From the NCBI GenBank assembly GCA_021229015.1, contig CM037782.1, positions 62,671,909 to 62,735,908 on the forward strand: a stretch of 64,000 nt of DNA, written 5' to 3'. Both the position numbers and the translations under genes were made by a program. This document shows, piece by piece, positions 24,211 through 30,596 of this stretch (positions are counted from its first letter, which is position 1; each line of letters begins with the position of its first letter). Under the pieces are notes generated by a model that searched no databases, was not told the origin of the DNA, and was given only the letters and a program-made list of their open reading frames with translations. The stretch is from Solen grandis. Its lineage: Eukaryota > Mollusca > Bivalvia > Adapedonta > Solenidae.

Positions 24211-24223
24211 TATAAGGGCCAGA
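24211..24223 (+). promoter_or_regulatory. TATAAGGG core promoter motif 3
   Basis: CTATAAGGGCCAG; the TATA is 37 nt before the ATG at 24248. It lies within the post-stop open frame of the PC4-like ORF. Confidence 0.65.
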
Positions 24224-24247
24224 CCAGTATTCATCTTACTCAACAAG

Positions 24248-24602
24248 ATGGACAACATTTACCTGTTTCTATCCAGCGATGACTCCATGGAAGAGCATCC
24301 CGACAATAACTCTACAGACTTTACCATAGAATTGCCAAGATCGTATACGTTAGAAGGCCAGTGGGAATGTGCTCTGACTGAAATTGAATCAAACATCAAA
24401 ACAGATACATTGTATGTGTGTACCGATTTGTGTCAAGAATCTTATGTTGAAAACACGACGATACCCTGCTTGCGACGAATATGTATTGAGAAAAAAAAAT
24501 TGAATATACTGTGCCCTACTACATACCTGTAAAGAAAACTCACATTGATCGACTTCGAATCTTTATAAGGGGAGGAGAGTTGACGCTATTAGAACCAAAT
24601 AA
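24248..24602 (+). CDS. Polinton minor structural-type protein, frame broken at A9 run
   Basis: The first 94-aa frame (to a stop at 24530) starts MDNIYLFLSSDDSMEEHPDN, then FTIELPRSYTLEGQWECAL. This N-terminus (short beta strands, 'DNxxxDFTxxLPRxxxLxGxWECAL.EI') is typical of a protein found beside the major capsid gene in metazoan Polinton-like elements, probably a minor capsid component. After a nine-A run (24491-24499) the conserved C-terminal half, with THIDRLRIFIRGG and a final basic beta strand, is in the -1 frame and runs to about 24641. The gene is therefore broken, slips at the run, or carries a consensus error. The two frames are described separately and not joined. Confidence 0.7.
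24491..24499 (+). other. A9 slippery run within minor structural ORF
   Basis: Nine A after GAG, read as GAG AAA AAA AAA TTG in the upstream frame. The downstream conserved half is in the -1 frame. The run contains an A-AAA-AAA type heptamer. It could be a ribosomal or polymerase slippage site, a real mutation, or an assembly error. Confidence 0.6.
24562..24576 (+). promoter_or_regulatory. TATAAGGG core promoter motif 4
   Basis: TTTATAAGGGGAGGA; the TATA is 72 nt before the ATG at 24636. Confidence 0.6.
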
Positions 24603-24635
24603 AACTATTATACGTTGCGTACTTCACTTACGAAA

Positions 24636-24908
24636 ATGGATGTGAACAGATGGGAACATCATTTTCGCCTTATGGCCGAGGGAAAATTACGTCCTAATCA
24701 CAAAGGACACTATGTGGTAGAAAAAATACAGACTGGTGGCACGTCTAAAGAACCGACCATTCAATTTGTTACTCCTGTAGCACAGGCTGTCGAACTGGCA
24801 AAATCAGAGTTGAAGGAAGTTTATAAGGGCAGGTCCTCAACTCAAAAACAAACCAAAAAGAAGATCAAGTCTGCACCCTATCCTAAAAGGAAAGATCAAC
24901 TATCATAA
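24636..24908 (+). CDS. Polinton small basic protein upstream of capsid gene (90 aa)
   Basis: From the ATG at 24636 the protein begins MDVNRWEHHFRLMAEGKLRP and ends in a Lys-rich tail (QTKKKIKSAPYPKRKD). A W.xHFxxMAEGK start before the capsid gene recurs in metazoan Polinton-like elements; a role as a small virion or DNA-condensing protein is likely but unproven. The open frame extends 21 nt further upstream without an ATG, so I use the ATG. Its stop overlaps the capsid start as TAATG, giving possible translational coupling, although the capsid gene also has its own TATAAGGG. Confidence 0.75.
   Translation: MDVNRWEHHFRLMAEGKLRPNHKGHYVVEKIQTGGTSKEPTIQFVTPVAQAVELAKSELKEVYKGRSSTQKQTKKKIKSAPYPKRKDQLS
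24831..24843 (+). promoter_or_regulatory. TATAAGGG core promoter motif 5
   Basis: TTATAAGGGCAGG; the TATA is 76 nt before the capsid ATG. It lies inside the coding region of the preceding 90-aa ORF. Confidence 0.6.
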
Positions 24909-26161
24909 TGGAAAACATACACGGTGACAAGTTGGCTTTGTTTCAACTACCGGAAGTCTATGTAGGGTCACAGAAAACAGAATGGCTAACATATAGACCA
25001 GTCAATCAGTTGACTGAGGGCGCGGCAATTGAATTCAACATACCCGGAACTTCCACAGCTTATATTGATCTGTCAAATACATTACTGCATGTGAAATTCA
25101 AGATTGTCAAGTCAGACGGAACCAACTTAGAAAAAGATGCTCCAGTGGGTGTCACCAACAACATCTTACACACCATGTTTTCACAAATCGATCTCAATGT
25201 ACAACAACACCCCACCAATGAAGTGGGTAACAATTACGCGTATAAAGCTTACTTAGATTTACTGATGGGTAATCCTACACAACACGATTTGGAGTGTGTG
25301 GGGTTTGAGCAAGACGATGATGATGCTCCAGATGTCACCAATCCATCGGGTACGAATAACGGATTGTATAAGAGAGCTAAATGGACTCTCCTAAGTAAAA
25401 TGTTTGATGTCATTGGACGCCTTCATGTAGACATGTGTCAACAAGACAGGTTACTGTTGAATGGAGTACCTGTCAATATCAAATTGTGGCAAAATAAAGA
25501 CGTATTTAGACTCGCCGCTGATACTGACACGGAAGCCTATAAGTTAGTGATTCAAGAAGCGAGTATAAAAGTGGCTATGGTAAAAGTCGATCCTGAACTG
25601 ATTATTGGTCAGGCCAAAACGCTCAATAACTCAGAGGCATTGTATCCCTATACAAAATCGGTGATAAAAACCTATGCCGTACCCAGCGGACAATATTCAT
25701 TCATTACCGATGACCTGTTTCAAGGTGACGTTCCGAGACAGTTGATTGTGGGACTCGTGTCTTCCTCAGCGGTACACGGTAAATACACCAAGAACCCATT
25801 CAATTTTCAACATTTCAATTGTAATTACGCGGGATTTTTTGTGGATAGTCAGTCTACACCCTCGGCACCTTTACAACCAGATTATAAGAGTGACAACTAT
25901 GTAGAAGCCTACCAGAGAATATATGCGGATAATTTTGAAAGACATCATCATTTGTCTAGAAAAGATTTTAAGAGTGGATCTTGCTTATACGTGTTCAGGC
26001 CAGAAGGAGATTTGAATGATCGACTGTCACAGAGGGCGCATACGCGTTTGGAACTAAAATTTTCTGAGGCTCTGCCAGAAACCTGTACAGTCATTGTCTA
26101 TGCTCAGTTTCCAGCGCTCATGAAAATTGATGTCAGTAGAAACGTGACGTTGGAATCATGA
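24908..26161 (+). CDS. MCP: Polinton major capsid protein, double jelly roll (417 aa)
   Basis: Hexon-like major capsid protein of the Polinton type; homologues are often annotated as 'uncharacterized protein F54H12.2'. Diagnostic segments: an early VYVGSQKTEWLTYRPVNQL, then the strand FNIPGTSTAYIDLSNTLLHV, then VTNNILHTMFSQIDLNV, GRLHVDMCQQDRLLLNGVPV, and the late YSFITDDLFQGDVPRQLIVG. The C-terminal part ends with a strand rich in hydrophobics (CTVIVYAQFPALMKIDV). Length and order match an intact family member. Its last codons overlap the protease start (ATGA), so capsid and protease are probably one transcription unit with the preceding small gene. Confidence 0.93.
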   Translation: MENIHGDKLALFQLPEVYVGSQKTEWLTYRPVNQLTEGAAIEFNIPGTSTAYIDLSNTLLHVKFKIVKSDGTNLEKDAPVGVTNNILHTMFSQIDLNVQQHPTNEVGNNYAYKAYLDLLMGNPTQHDLECVGFEQDDDDAPDVTNPSGTNNGLYKRAKWTLLSKMFDVIGRLHVDMCQQDRLLLNGVPVNIKLWQNKDVFRLAADTDTEAYKLVIQEASIKVAMVKVDPELIIGQAKTLNNSEALYPYTKSVIKTYAVPSGQYSFITDDLFQGDVPRQLIVGLVSSSAVHGKYTKNPFNFQHFNCNYAGFFVDSQSTPSAPLQPDYKSDNYVEAYQRIYADNFERHHHLSRKDFKSGSCLYVFRPEGDLNDRLSQRAHTRLELKFSEALPETCTVIVYAQFPALMKIDVSRNVTLES

Positions 26162-26592
26162 ATACAGAACAGCTGAACTATCGATTGAGACATTTGAGAC
26201 ATTTTGGTGGTGTTGTACCGGCAGACAAGTTACCTCGTGTGATTAAAAAGAGACCTATAGCCTATGTGGTGAACACAGATTTAGAAAAAGACCCAGGGAG
26301 ACATTGGGTTGCCTTCTACTTTCCTTTGAGAGGACCAGCAGAGTTTTTCGATTCCTTGGGCCACCCTCCTGACTATTATCATAGACGCTTTAAAGATGTG
26401 TTACTGAACCATGGACGTTATTACATTTATAATAATAAACGAGTTCAAATGGATGGAACAGTGACATGTGGACATTTTTGTATCTTTTATGTGGTCCACC
26501 GATGCCACGGTTGGAGTATGAAACGTATTTTAAAATCTTTTGACACTGTTAACTTGGTCTATAATGAACGACTTGTGAATCGTTTTGTGTAA
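26158..26592 (+). CDS. PRO: Adenain-like cysteine protease (144 aa)
   Basis: Maturation protease of the adenovirus protease/Ulp1 clan. The catalytic set is visible: His49 in GRHWVAFYFP, Asp65 in AEFFDSLG, Gln97 in KRVQMDGT and Cys104 in TVTCGHFCIF. The Gln-to-Cys spacing of seven equals that of adenain. It would process capsid proteins during virion assembly. The ATG overlaps the capsid stop as ATGA, and no promoter motif is near, so translation probably depends on reinitiation after the capsid gene or on an unseen mRNA. An AATAAA follows at 26599-26604. Confidence 0.94.
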   Translation: MNTEQLNYRLRHLRHFGGVVPADKLPRVIKKRPIAYVVNTDLEKDPGRHWVAFYFPLRGPAEFFDSLGHPPDYYHRRFKDVLLNHGRYYIYNNKRVQMDGTVTCGHFCIFYVVHRCHGWSMKRILKSFDTVNLVYNERLVNRFV

Positions 26593-26598
26593 ATATGA

Positions 26599-26690
26599 AA
26601 TAAAATGAGTAGAAATTAGATTTAAATGTTTGTTTTTTCTTTCTTTACCTTCATAAATAACAACACAAAAGTTCAATTTCACATTTTATT
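26599..26690. terminator. convergent polyadenylation signals
   Basis: AATAAA lies on the plus strand at 26599-26604, seven bases after the protease stop. A minus-strand AATAAA is at 26690-26685, 53 nt beyond the TBP-like stop. Between is a T-rich tract. The two gene sets converge here, so this is the likely shared 3' end region. Confidence 0.7.
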
Positions 26691-26742
26691 GACCCCGCTG
26701 AATATAGTATGTTGGGGATTAGGGTGGTCCCCCAAACACACT

Positions 26743-27252
26743 TTACAATAATGGTATTTCGATAAGTACAGGTAAACATACATCATACAATTGTTTCTCA
26801 GATTTGATTCCAGTCATAAGAACACTACCAGAGTGAAAACATGTAAAATGTACAGAGTCTTTAATAAACATGGCGGCTGGAAATCGTCCCGGTTCGTAGC
26901 TTCCTTGGTAGTGTCTCACAATCTGTGTCAAGTCTAAAGGTCCTTCTACTTTGAATGAGGCGGATATAGTCTTGACGTAGATATGTCCTATCTGAACGGG
27001 CCATCCCATCTTCTGTAATACACGAGCGTAACGTCTCACACGTAATTTTGCTTCCTTCACAGTTTTAGTTTTTCCATTCACAATCATTTTTCCATTGGAA
27101 AACAGCATACAATGACCACCCATCTTTTTACTTTTCCACTGAGCACCAGAAAATGTGTTCGGGTTATAGATGATATTAGAACATTTTAATGTCAGTTCTG
27201 TTAGGTTGATAGCACAATTTAGGTCTGTATACAAGACGATGTTGTTAATCAT
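26743..27252 (-). CDS. TATA-binding protein (TBP) homologue (169 aa)
   Basis: It covers the entire TBP core saddle with two pseudo-repeats (about residues 5-88 and 92-168). The four DNA-intercalating Phe positions of TBP are all present: F34 in IIYNPNTFSG, F51 in LFSNGKMIVNG, F124 in SYEPGRFPAAM and F139 in TCFHSGSVLMTG. The helix KEAKLRVRRYARVLQKMGWP matches the H2 helix of cellular TBP. There is no long N-terminal tail. It should bind TATA-like DNA and recruit RNA polymerase II factors. It is highly diverged from host TBP, so it is an element gene rather than a recent host copy. Its ATG overlaps the stop of a 48-aa ORF (TAATG). Confidence 0.9.
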   Translation of the reverse strand: MINNIVLYTDLNCAINLTELTLKCSNIIYNPNTFSGAQWKSKKMGGHCMLFSNGKMIVNGKTKTVKEAKLRVRRYARVLQKMGWPVQIGHIYVKTISASFKVEGPLDLTQIVRHYQGSYEPGRFPAAMFIKDSVHFTCFHSGSVLMTGIKSEKQLYDVCLPVLIEIPLL

Positions 27253-27398
27253 TATCCACCTCGGGCGGGTTCAAATTGTTCTAATATTTTAATGAATCTG
27301 GCTGCCTCAAGCCTTGTTTCTCGTCTAAGTCTTCGTATAGTCAACCACCAGATCATTTCATCTATACACCAATATACTATGTACACGAGCCCGAACAT
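27252..27398 (-). CDS. 48-aa membrane-type microprotein upstream of TBP-like gene
   Basis: A short ORF starting MFGLVYIVYWCIDEMIWWLT, a hydrophobic aromatic-rich helix, followed by a basic amphipathic stretch (IRRLRRETRLEAARFIKILE). I do not recognise a family. Three features support it as real: TATAAATAG lies 35 nt upstream of its ATG, the same spacing as at other genes of the element; its stop overlaps the TBP-like start as TAATG; and without it the TBP-like gene would have a 180-nt leader, unlike its neighbours. A single-pass membrane protein is plausible. Confidence 0.6.
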   Translation of the reverse strand: MFGLVYIVYWCIDEMIWWLTIRRLRRETRLEAARFIKILEQFEPARGG

Positions 27399-27424
27399 AC
27401 TGACAGTATGCAGGACTGTAACAT

Positions 27425-27458
27425 CTATTTATAATGCTCAAGTCCATTCTGATTGGTC
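27425..27458 (-). promoter_or_regulatory. CCAAT + TATAAATAG promoter of the microprotein/TBP unit
   Basis: On the minus strand GACCAATC (27458-27451) is followed by TATAAATAG (27433-27425). The 24 bp at 27435-27458 are identical to 28404-28427, upstream of the tandem-PC4 gene. CCAATCA is an NF-Y type box. Confidence 0.75.
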
Positions 27459-27466
27459 GGTGATGT

Positions 27467-27757
27467 TTATCCAATAACATCCATGCCTGGTACCCCCACC
27501 ATTTTTATATACTCACAGTCAGGTGACCATTTTTCGTGTTCGATCATGGCGTTATCATGTCTTTCCCAGTCTTTTAAAATAATACCACACCTAAAACAAA
27601 CCACTTTATCCGCTGTTCCAGTGTAATAGAAACCGGCTTTAGCCAACTCATATTTGTTTGGAACCATTTGTTTTGGATAGGTGTCAAAGGTCTCTAGTCT
27701 TTTATCATAATATATGTGTCCATTAGCCATGACGCGTATTGAGTCGGTAAAGTTCAT
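27467..27757 (-). CDS. BIR-domain (IAP-like) protein (96 aa)
   Basis: A single baculoviral IAP repeat fills most of the protein: RLETFDTYP, then ELAKAGFYYTG, then the zinc ligands C54, C57, H74 and C81 (CX2CX16HX6C), with a conserved Trp in KDW and EKWSPDC. There is no RING domain. BIR proteins bind caspases or IAP antagonists through the Smac groove, so this may block apoptosis of the host cell during virus-like replication. TATAAAAG lies 36 nt before the ATG. BIR genes are known in some adintoviruses and large DNA viruses of invertebrates; capture from a host is likely. Confidence 0.94.
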   Translation of the reverse strand: MNFTDSIRVMANGHIYYDKRLETFDTYPKQMVPNKYELAKAGFYYTGTADKVVCFRCGIILKDWERHDNAMIEHEKWSPDCEYIKMVGVPGMDVIG

Positions 27758-27785
27758 AGTGTGAAGAAAATGACGATGTTCTACT

Positions 27786-27793
27786 CTTTTATA
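27786..27793 (-). promoter_or_regulatory. TATAAAAG box of BIR gene
   Basis: Minus-strand TATAAAAG 36 nt before the BIR ATG. A second TATA-like TATAAATAG lies a further 40 nt upstream (27823-27831). Confidence 0.65.
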
Positions 27794-27848
27794 GTGTGTC
27801 TTGTTTCTATTTTTAGTGCATTCTATTTATAGATTTTACGTCATTTTT

Positions 27849-28370
27849 TTACCAGTTGTGAAAATCATTAGGGTGACACTCTGAACACTGTAATGAACCT
27901 AAAATATTCATATGATCTGCTTCTAAATAACATGGAATGACTGTGTCCAGTTCAGGACACACCCGTCCCACTTCCGGTATGTGTTCTTTCAAGCGTTGGT
28001 ATTCATCTGGTCTTAAATAAAGTCCTTTTTTGGTAGGTACCACGTCCTCCTCGGGTTTCCAATACTGTCTTATGTCGACGCAAACACTCCCCTCACTCAC
28101 TGTACAATAAACGTTTCCTCCAAGATGGGTATTATAAGCCTGCTTGTCTTTAAGTCGCTGGTCCGCAAACTCTGATGCATCTACCAAGTTTTTCCACCGC
28201 ATCAGTGTTAAACTGATACCTTTTTTCGTTGGTTTTCCATTCAGCCATTCTCTCATGTCAACCCTGAGCTCCCCTTTCCATTCGCACACTTGAACGTAAC
28301 GATCATTTCCTAGAGCAAGTTTGCATCTATAGTTGTTTGCCATAGTTGTTTGTCGATTGCCAGACAACAT
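27849..28370 (-). CDS. Tandem PC4/Sub1-domain protein (173 aa)
   Basis: Two PC4-like single-stranded-DNA-binding domains in tandem. Repeat 1 (about residues 17-64) has RYVQVCEWKGELRVDMREW and TKKGISLTLMRWKNL. Repeat 2 (82-132) has YCTVSEGSVCVDIRQYW and PTKKGLYLRPDEYQRL. In each, a beta-hairpin ending in (V/I)D(M/I)R(E/Q) is followed by a KKGxxL strand and a C-terminal helix, the hallmark order of human PC4. A Cys/His tail (CSEC, then H) follows. Usual PC4 has one domain and dimerises; here the dimer may be made within one chain. It would assist transcription initiation or replication. TATAAAAG and CCAAT elements precede the ATG. A start at 28343 (MANNYRC) is also possible. Confidence 0.87.
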   Translation of the reverse strand: MLSGNRQTTMANNYRCKLALGNDRYVQVCEWKGELRVDMREWLNGKPTKKGISLTLMRWKNLVDASEFADQRLKDKQAYNTHLGGNVYCTVSEGSVCVDIRQYWKPEEDVVPTKKGLYLRPDEYQRLKEHIPEVGRVCPELDTVIPCYLEADHMNILGSLQCSECHPNDFHNW

Positions 28371-28395
28371 ATGACAATAGCCTTCGTTACACTGT

Positions 28396-28427
28396 CTTTT
28401 ATATGCTCAAGTCCATTCTGATTGGTC
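28396..28427 (-). promoter_or_regulatory. CCAAT + TATAAAAG promoter of tandem-PC4 gene
   Basis: Minus-strand GACCAATC (28427-28420) then TATAAAAG (28403-28396), 33 nt before the ATG at 28370. The 24-bp block 28404-28427 is identical to 27435-27458, indicating a duplicated promoter module. Confidence 0.75.
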
Positions 28428-28659
28428 AAGAATACCTAAATCTGATTGGCTGACTGCTTTTACTGGATGCTAATTATAGTAACAAACGTCATCAAATGTT
28501 GAGCGTGTCCAAACTTGTTTGATGATGAAATCTCAGCATCACTGTCGAATAAGAGAATATATCATTAAGTAAAGTTGAATTGAAAATGAGGAGTATGAAG
28601 TCACTATCATATGATTGTCTATCTATTTTTAGAATAAACCTGCATTCATAAAAGAGGTA
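28428..28659. other. intergenic, nothing recognised
   Basis: Short stretch between minus-strand element genes. Another CCAAT-like site (CTGATTGGCTG at 28441-28451) is present; no ORF supported. Confidence 0.4.
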
Positions 28660-29064
28660 CTATCCTAACATCGCTAACTGAAAATGATGTTCCATGTAGG
28701 GGTCTTCGGGTCCTATGTCAAAAGATATACAGCCACCATTTCTCCAATCATATATCCAATTCACAACTTTTACATTATCATGAACGTAAGTATTCCACTC
28801 TGTCATGGTAAGGATTTTGATGTTAATACGTTCGTTGTACTTGTATGATAACTCTGTTAATGACTTTTTGAATGTTAGAAATGATTCTTCTTTGTTTAAC
28901 CACTGCTTAATAGACATTTTGGTTTTCAAGACTATCTTTCTACAAGCGTCAAATAAAGCCACTTTATACAATTCATAGTCGAGAATATATTTCAAAGATA
29001 TGTATGGTTCTTCCACCATATTTCTATAAATTAAAATACAGAGATTTTCTGATAAAACATCCAT
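28660..29064 (-). CDS. unknown 134-aa protein
   Basis: The ORF begins MDVLSENLCILIYRNMVEEP and ends DPYMEHHFQLAMLG. It looks globular and helix-rich, with aromatic residues (WNTYVHDN, WIYDWRN). I do not recognise a family. Same strand and spacing as the TBP-like, BIR and PC4 genes, so I treat it as an accessory gene of the element. A weak TATA-like TTTAAATAC lies about 28 nt before the ATG. It could also be the last gene before the right end of the element. Confidence 0.55.
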   Translation of the reverse strand: MDVLSENLCILIYRNMVEEPYISLKYILDYELYKVALFDACRKIVLKTKMSIKQWLNKEESFLTFKKSLTELSYKYNERINIKILTMTEWNTYVHDNVKVVNWIYDWRNGGCISFDIGPEDPYMEHHFQLAMLG

Positions 29065-29259
29065 AGTTATTCACTATCAACAGTATTTAAATCACTCTTT
29101 AAAATTCCACGAGAGTTTTCTTCCTATGATCACAAACAATATCAACATAAAATGTCGAAATGGTGAATTTACATTGAATATATATGTACAACTAACCAAT
29201 CAGAAAATCTAAATCAGCCATGCATGAACCGCCAATCAAAAGACCTCTACGTTAACGAA

Positions 29260-29660
29260 AGCTTATCGCTGTGAGCTTTTCAAAGCTATGAAAATGATTC
29301 AAATCGGATAACAACTAAGGGAGATAGAGTCATTTTTTACTTTTGATGACGTCATTTCCGGTTCTTTATTTATCATGGACTTCCGGTTCAGAAGTTCAAA
29401 GTACAGATCTCACTTTGAGCTTTCCATAGCTATAAAAAGTATTCAAATCGGATAACAACTAAGGGAGATAGAGTCATTTTTTACTTTTGATGACGTCATT
29501 TCCGGTTCTTTATTTATCATGGACTTCCGGTTCAGAAGTTCAAAGTACAGATCTCACTTTGAGCTTTCCATAGCTATAAAAAGTATTCAAATCGGATAAC
29601 AACTAAGGAAGATAGAGTCATTTCTATAAAAAGTATTCAAATCGGATAACAACTAAATAA
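29260..29660. repeat. 144-bp minisatellite with CRE and ETS-like sites
   Basis: AAATCGGATAACAACTAAGG occurs at 29301, 29445 and 29589 (exact 144-bp period), with a truncated unit at 29639. Each full unit contains TGATGACGTCATTTCCGG (a CRE palindrome TGACGTCA next to an ETS-like TTTCCGG) and GGACTTCCGGTTCAG. It lies just past the last recognised element gene and may mark or lie near its right terminus. Confidence 0.9.
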
Positions 29661-29906
29661 GTCGATTTAAATTTTTTTTTTAATTGACAATAATTCGATT
29701 GAAAATCAAAATAGATTTATGTTTGAAGCTACTTACTATTTGTATGCTCAAATGACTAAATATTAGTGAACAAAAGGAAAATATTGATTTTTTTTTTTTG
29801 TATGATATAACAAAAATCGATAAATAATCAATATTGGATCAATCATGTATTTAGAATTGATTTGCACTAAAACAATATAAAAAAATGAGGTCTAAAAAAT
29901 CAAAAT

Positions 29907-29955
<49 letters not shown>

Positions 29956-30596
29956 AAAATTCAGCGTTATTAGATTTATCTTTTCTGGTGGTGTGTTTCT
30001 TTTATCTTTTGAAAAGAAAGTAATTGCATTGATTTCAGCGTAGTTAATTAAGTCTGCAAAAAGATCAATAATCAATTAAACCCTAATGTGTTTGTACTTG
30101 AACCATAGTAAGGCAATGTACCTAAATTCAATTCTCATGTTAATATAACAACATTTTGAATATTTTTACTAATTTCTTAATTAATTCATAACCATGTAAG
30201 TATTTATAATGAGCTTTTATTTTAATGAGGAAACCTGCTGTGACGAGGGGCTGTATGGGTCCGTCGACCCTTAACCTAGTTCAAACGTATGTGTTTTTTT
30301 TTGTGTTAAAATGATCTTAAATGTGTATGTGTACATGGGTGAGATTCAGAGAATTCATGTTTTCAATTAGACTTGGTATAGTTTGATAGCTAGATGTAAG
30401 TTCTTAGATAATTATATCCATGACCTTTCTCACGAATGGGAAAATAATTTAAAAAAAACACTTACACATTTTTTTGGAGGGATTTGTCCTTTCTTTCATA
30501 AAGACGGTGACTTTGAAAGCATCAGTTTGAGGTTTTTAGTGCTAGAAATTTATATTTGATTTTGGATTATTCTCTATTTCGTTTTTGAATTAAGCA
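29661..30596. other. AT-rich spacer with (TA)n
   Basis: AT-rich DNA with a (TA)n microsatellite at about 29909-29952. No supported gene. The end of the Polinton-like element may lie here, but no terminal inverted repeat can be recognised because the other end is not available. Confidence 0.5.

Larger units (their letters stand above)
21796..29064. mobile_element. Polinton/Maverick-like virus-like element (partial)
   Basis: A compact block of about 13 closely packed ORFs includes a chromodomain DDE integrase, a double-jelly-roll major capsid protein of the Polinton/F54H12.2 type, an adenain-like cysteine protease and small structural-type proteins. This combination defines Polintons and adintovirus-like elements. 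Structural genes are on the plus strand and regulatory/accessory genes on the minus strand, converging at 26592-26743. Type-B DNA polymerase, the FtsK/HerA-type ATPase and terminal inverted repeats were not seen. Most ORFs are intact, so the copy is young; two carry breaks. The right limit is uncertain and could extend to about 31.8 kb. Confidence 0.93.
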
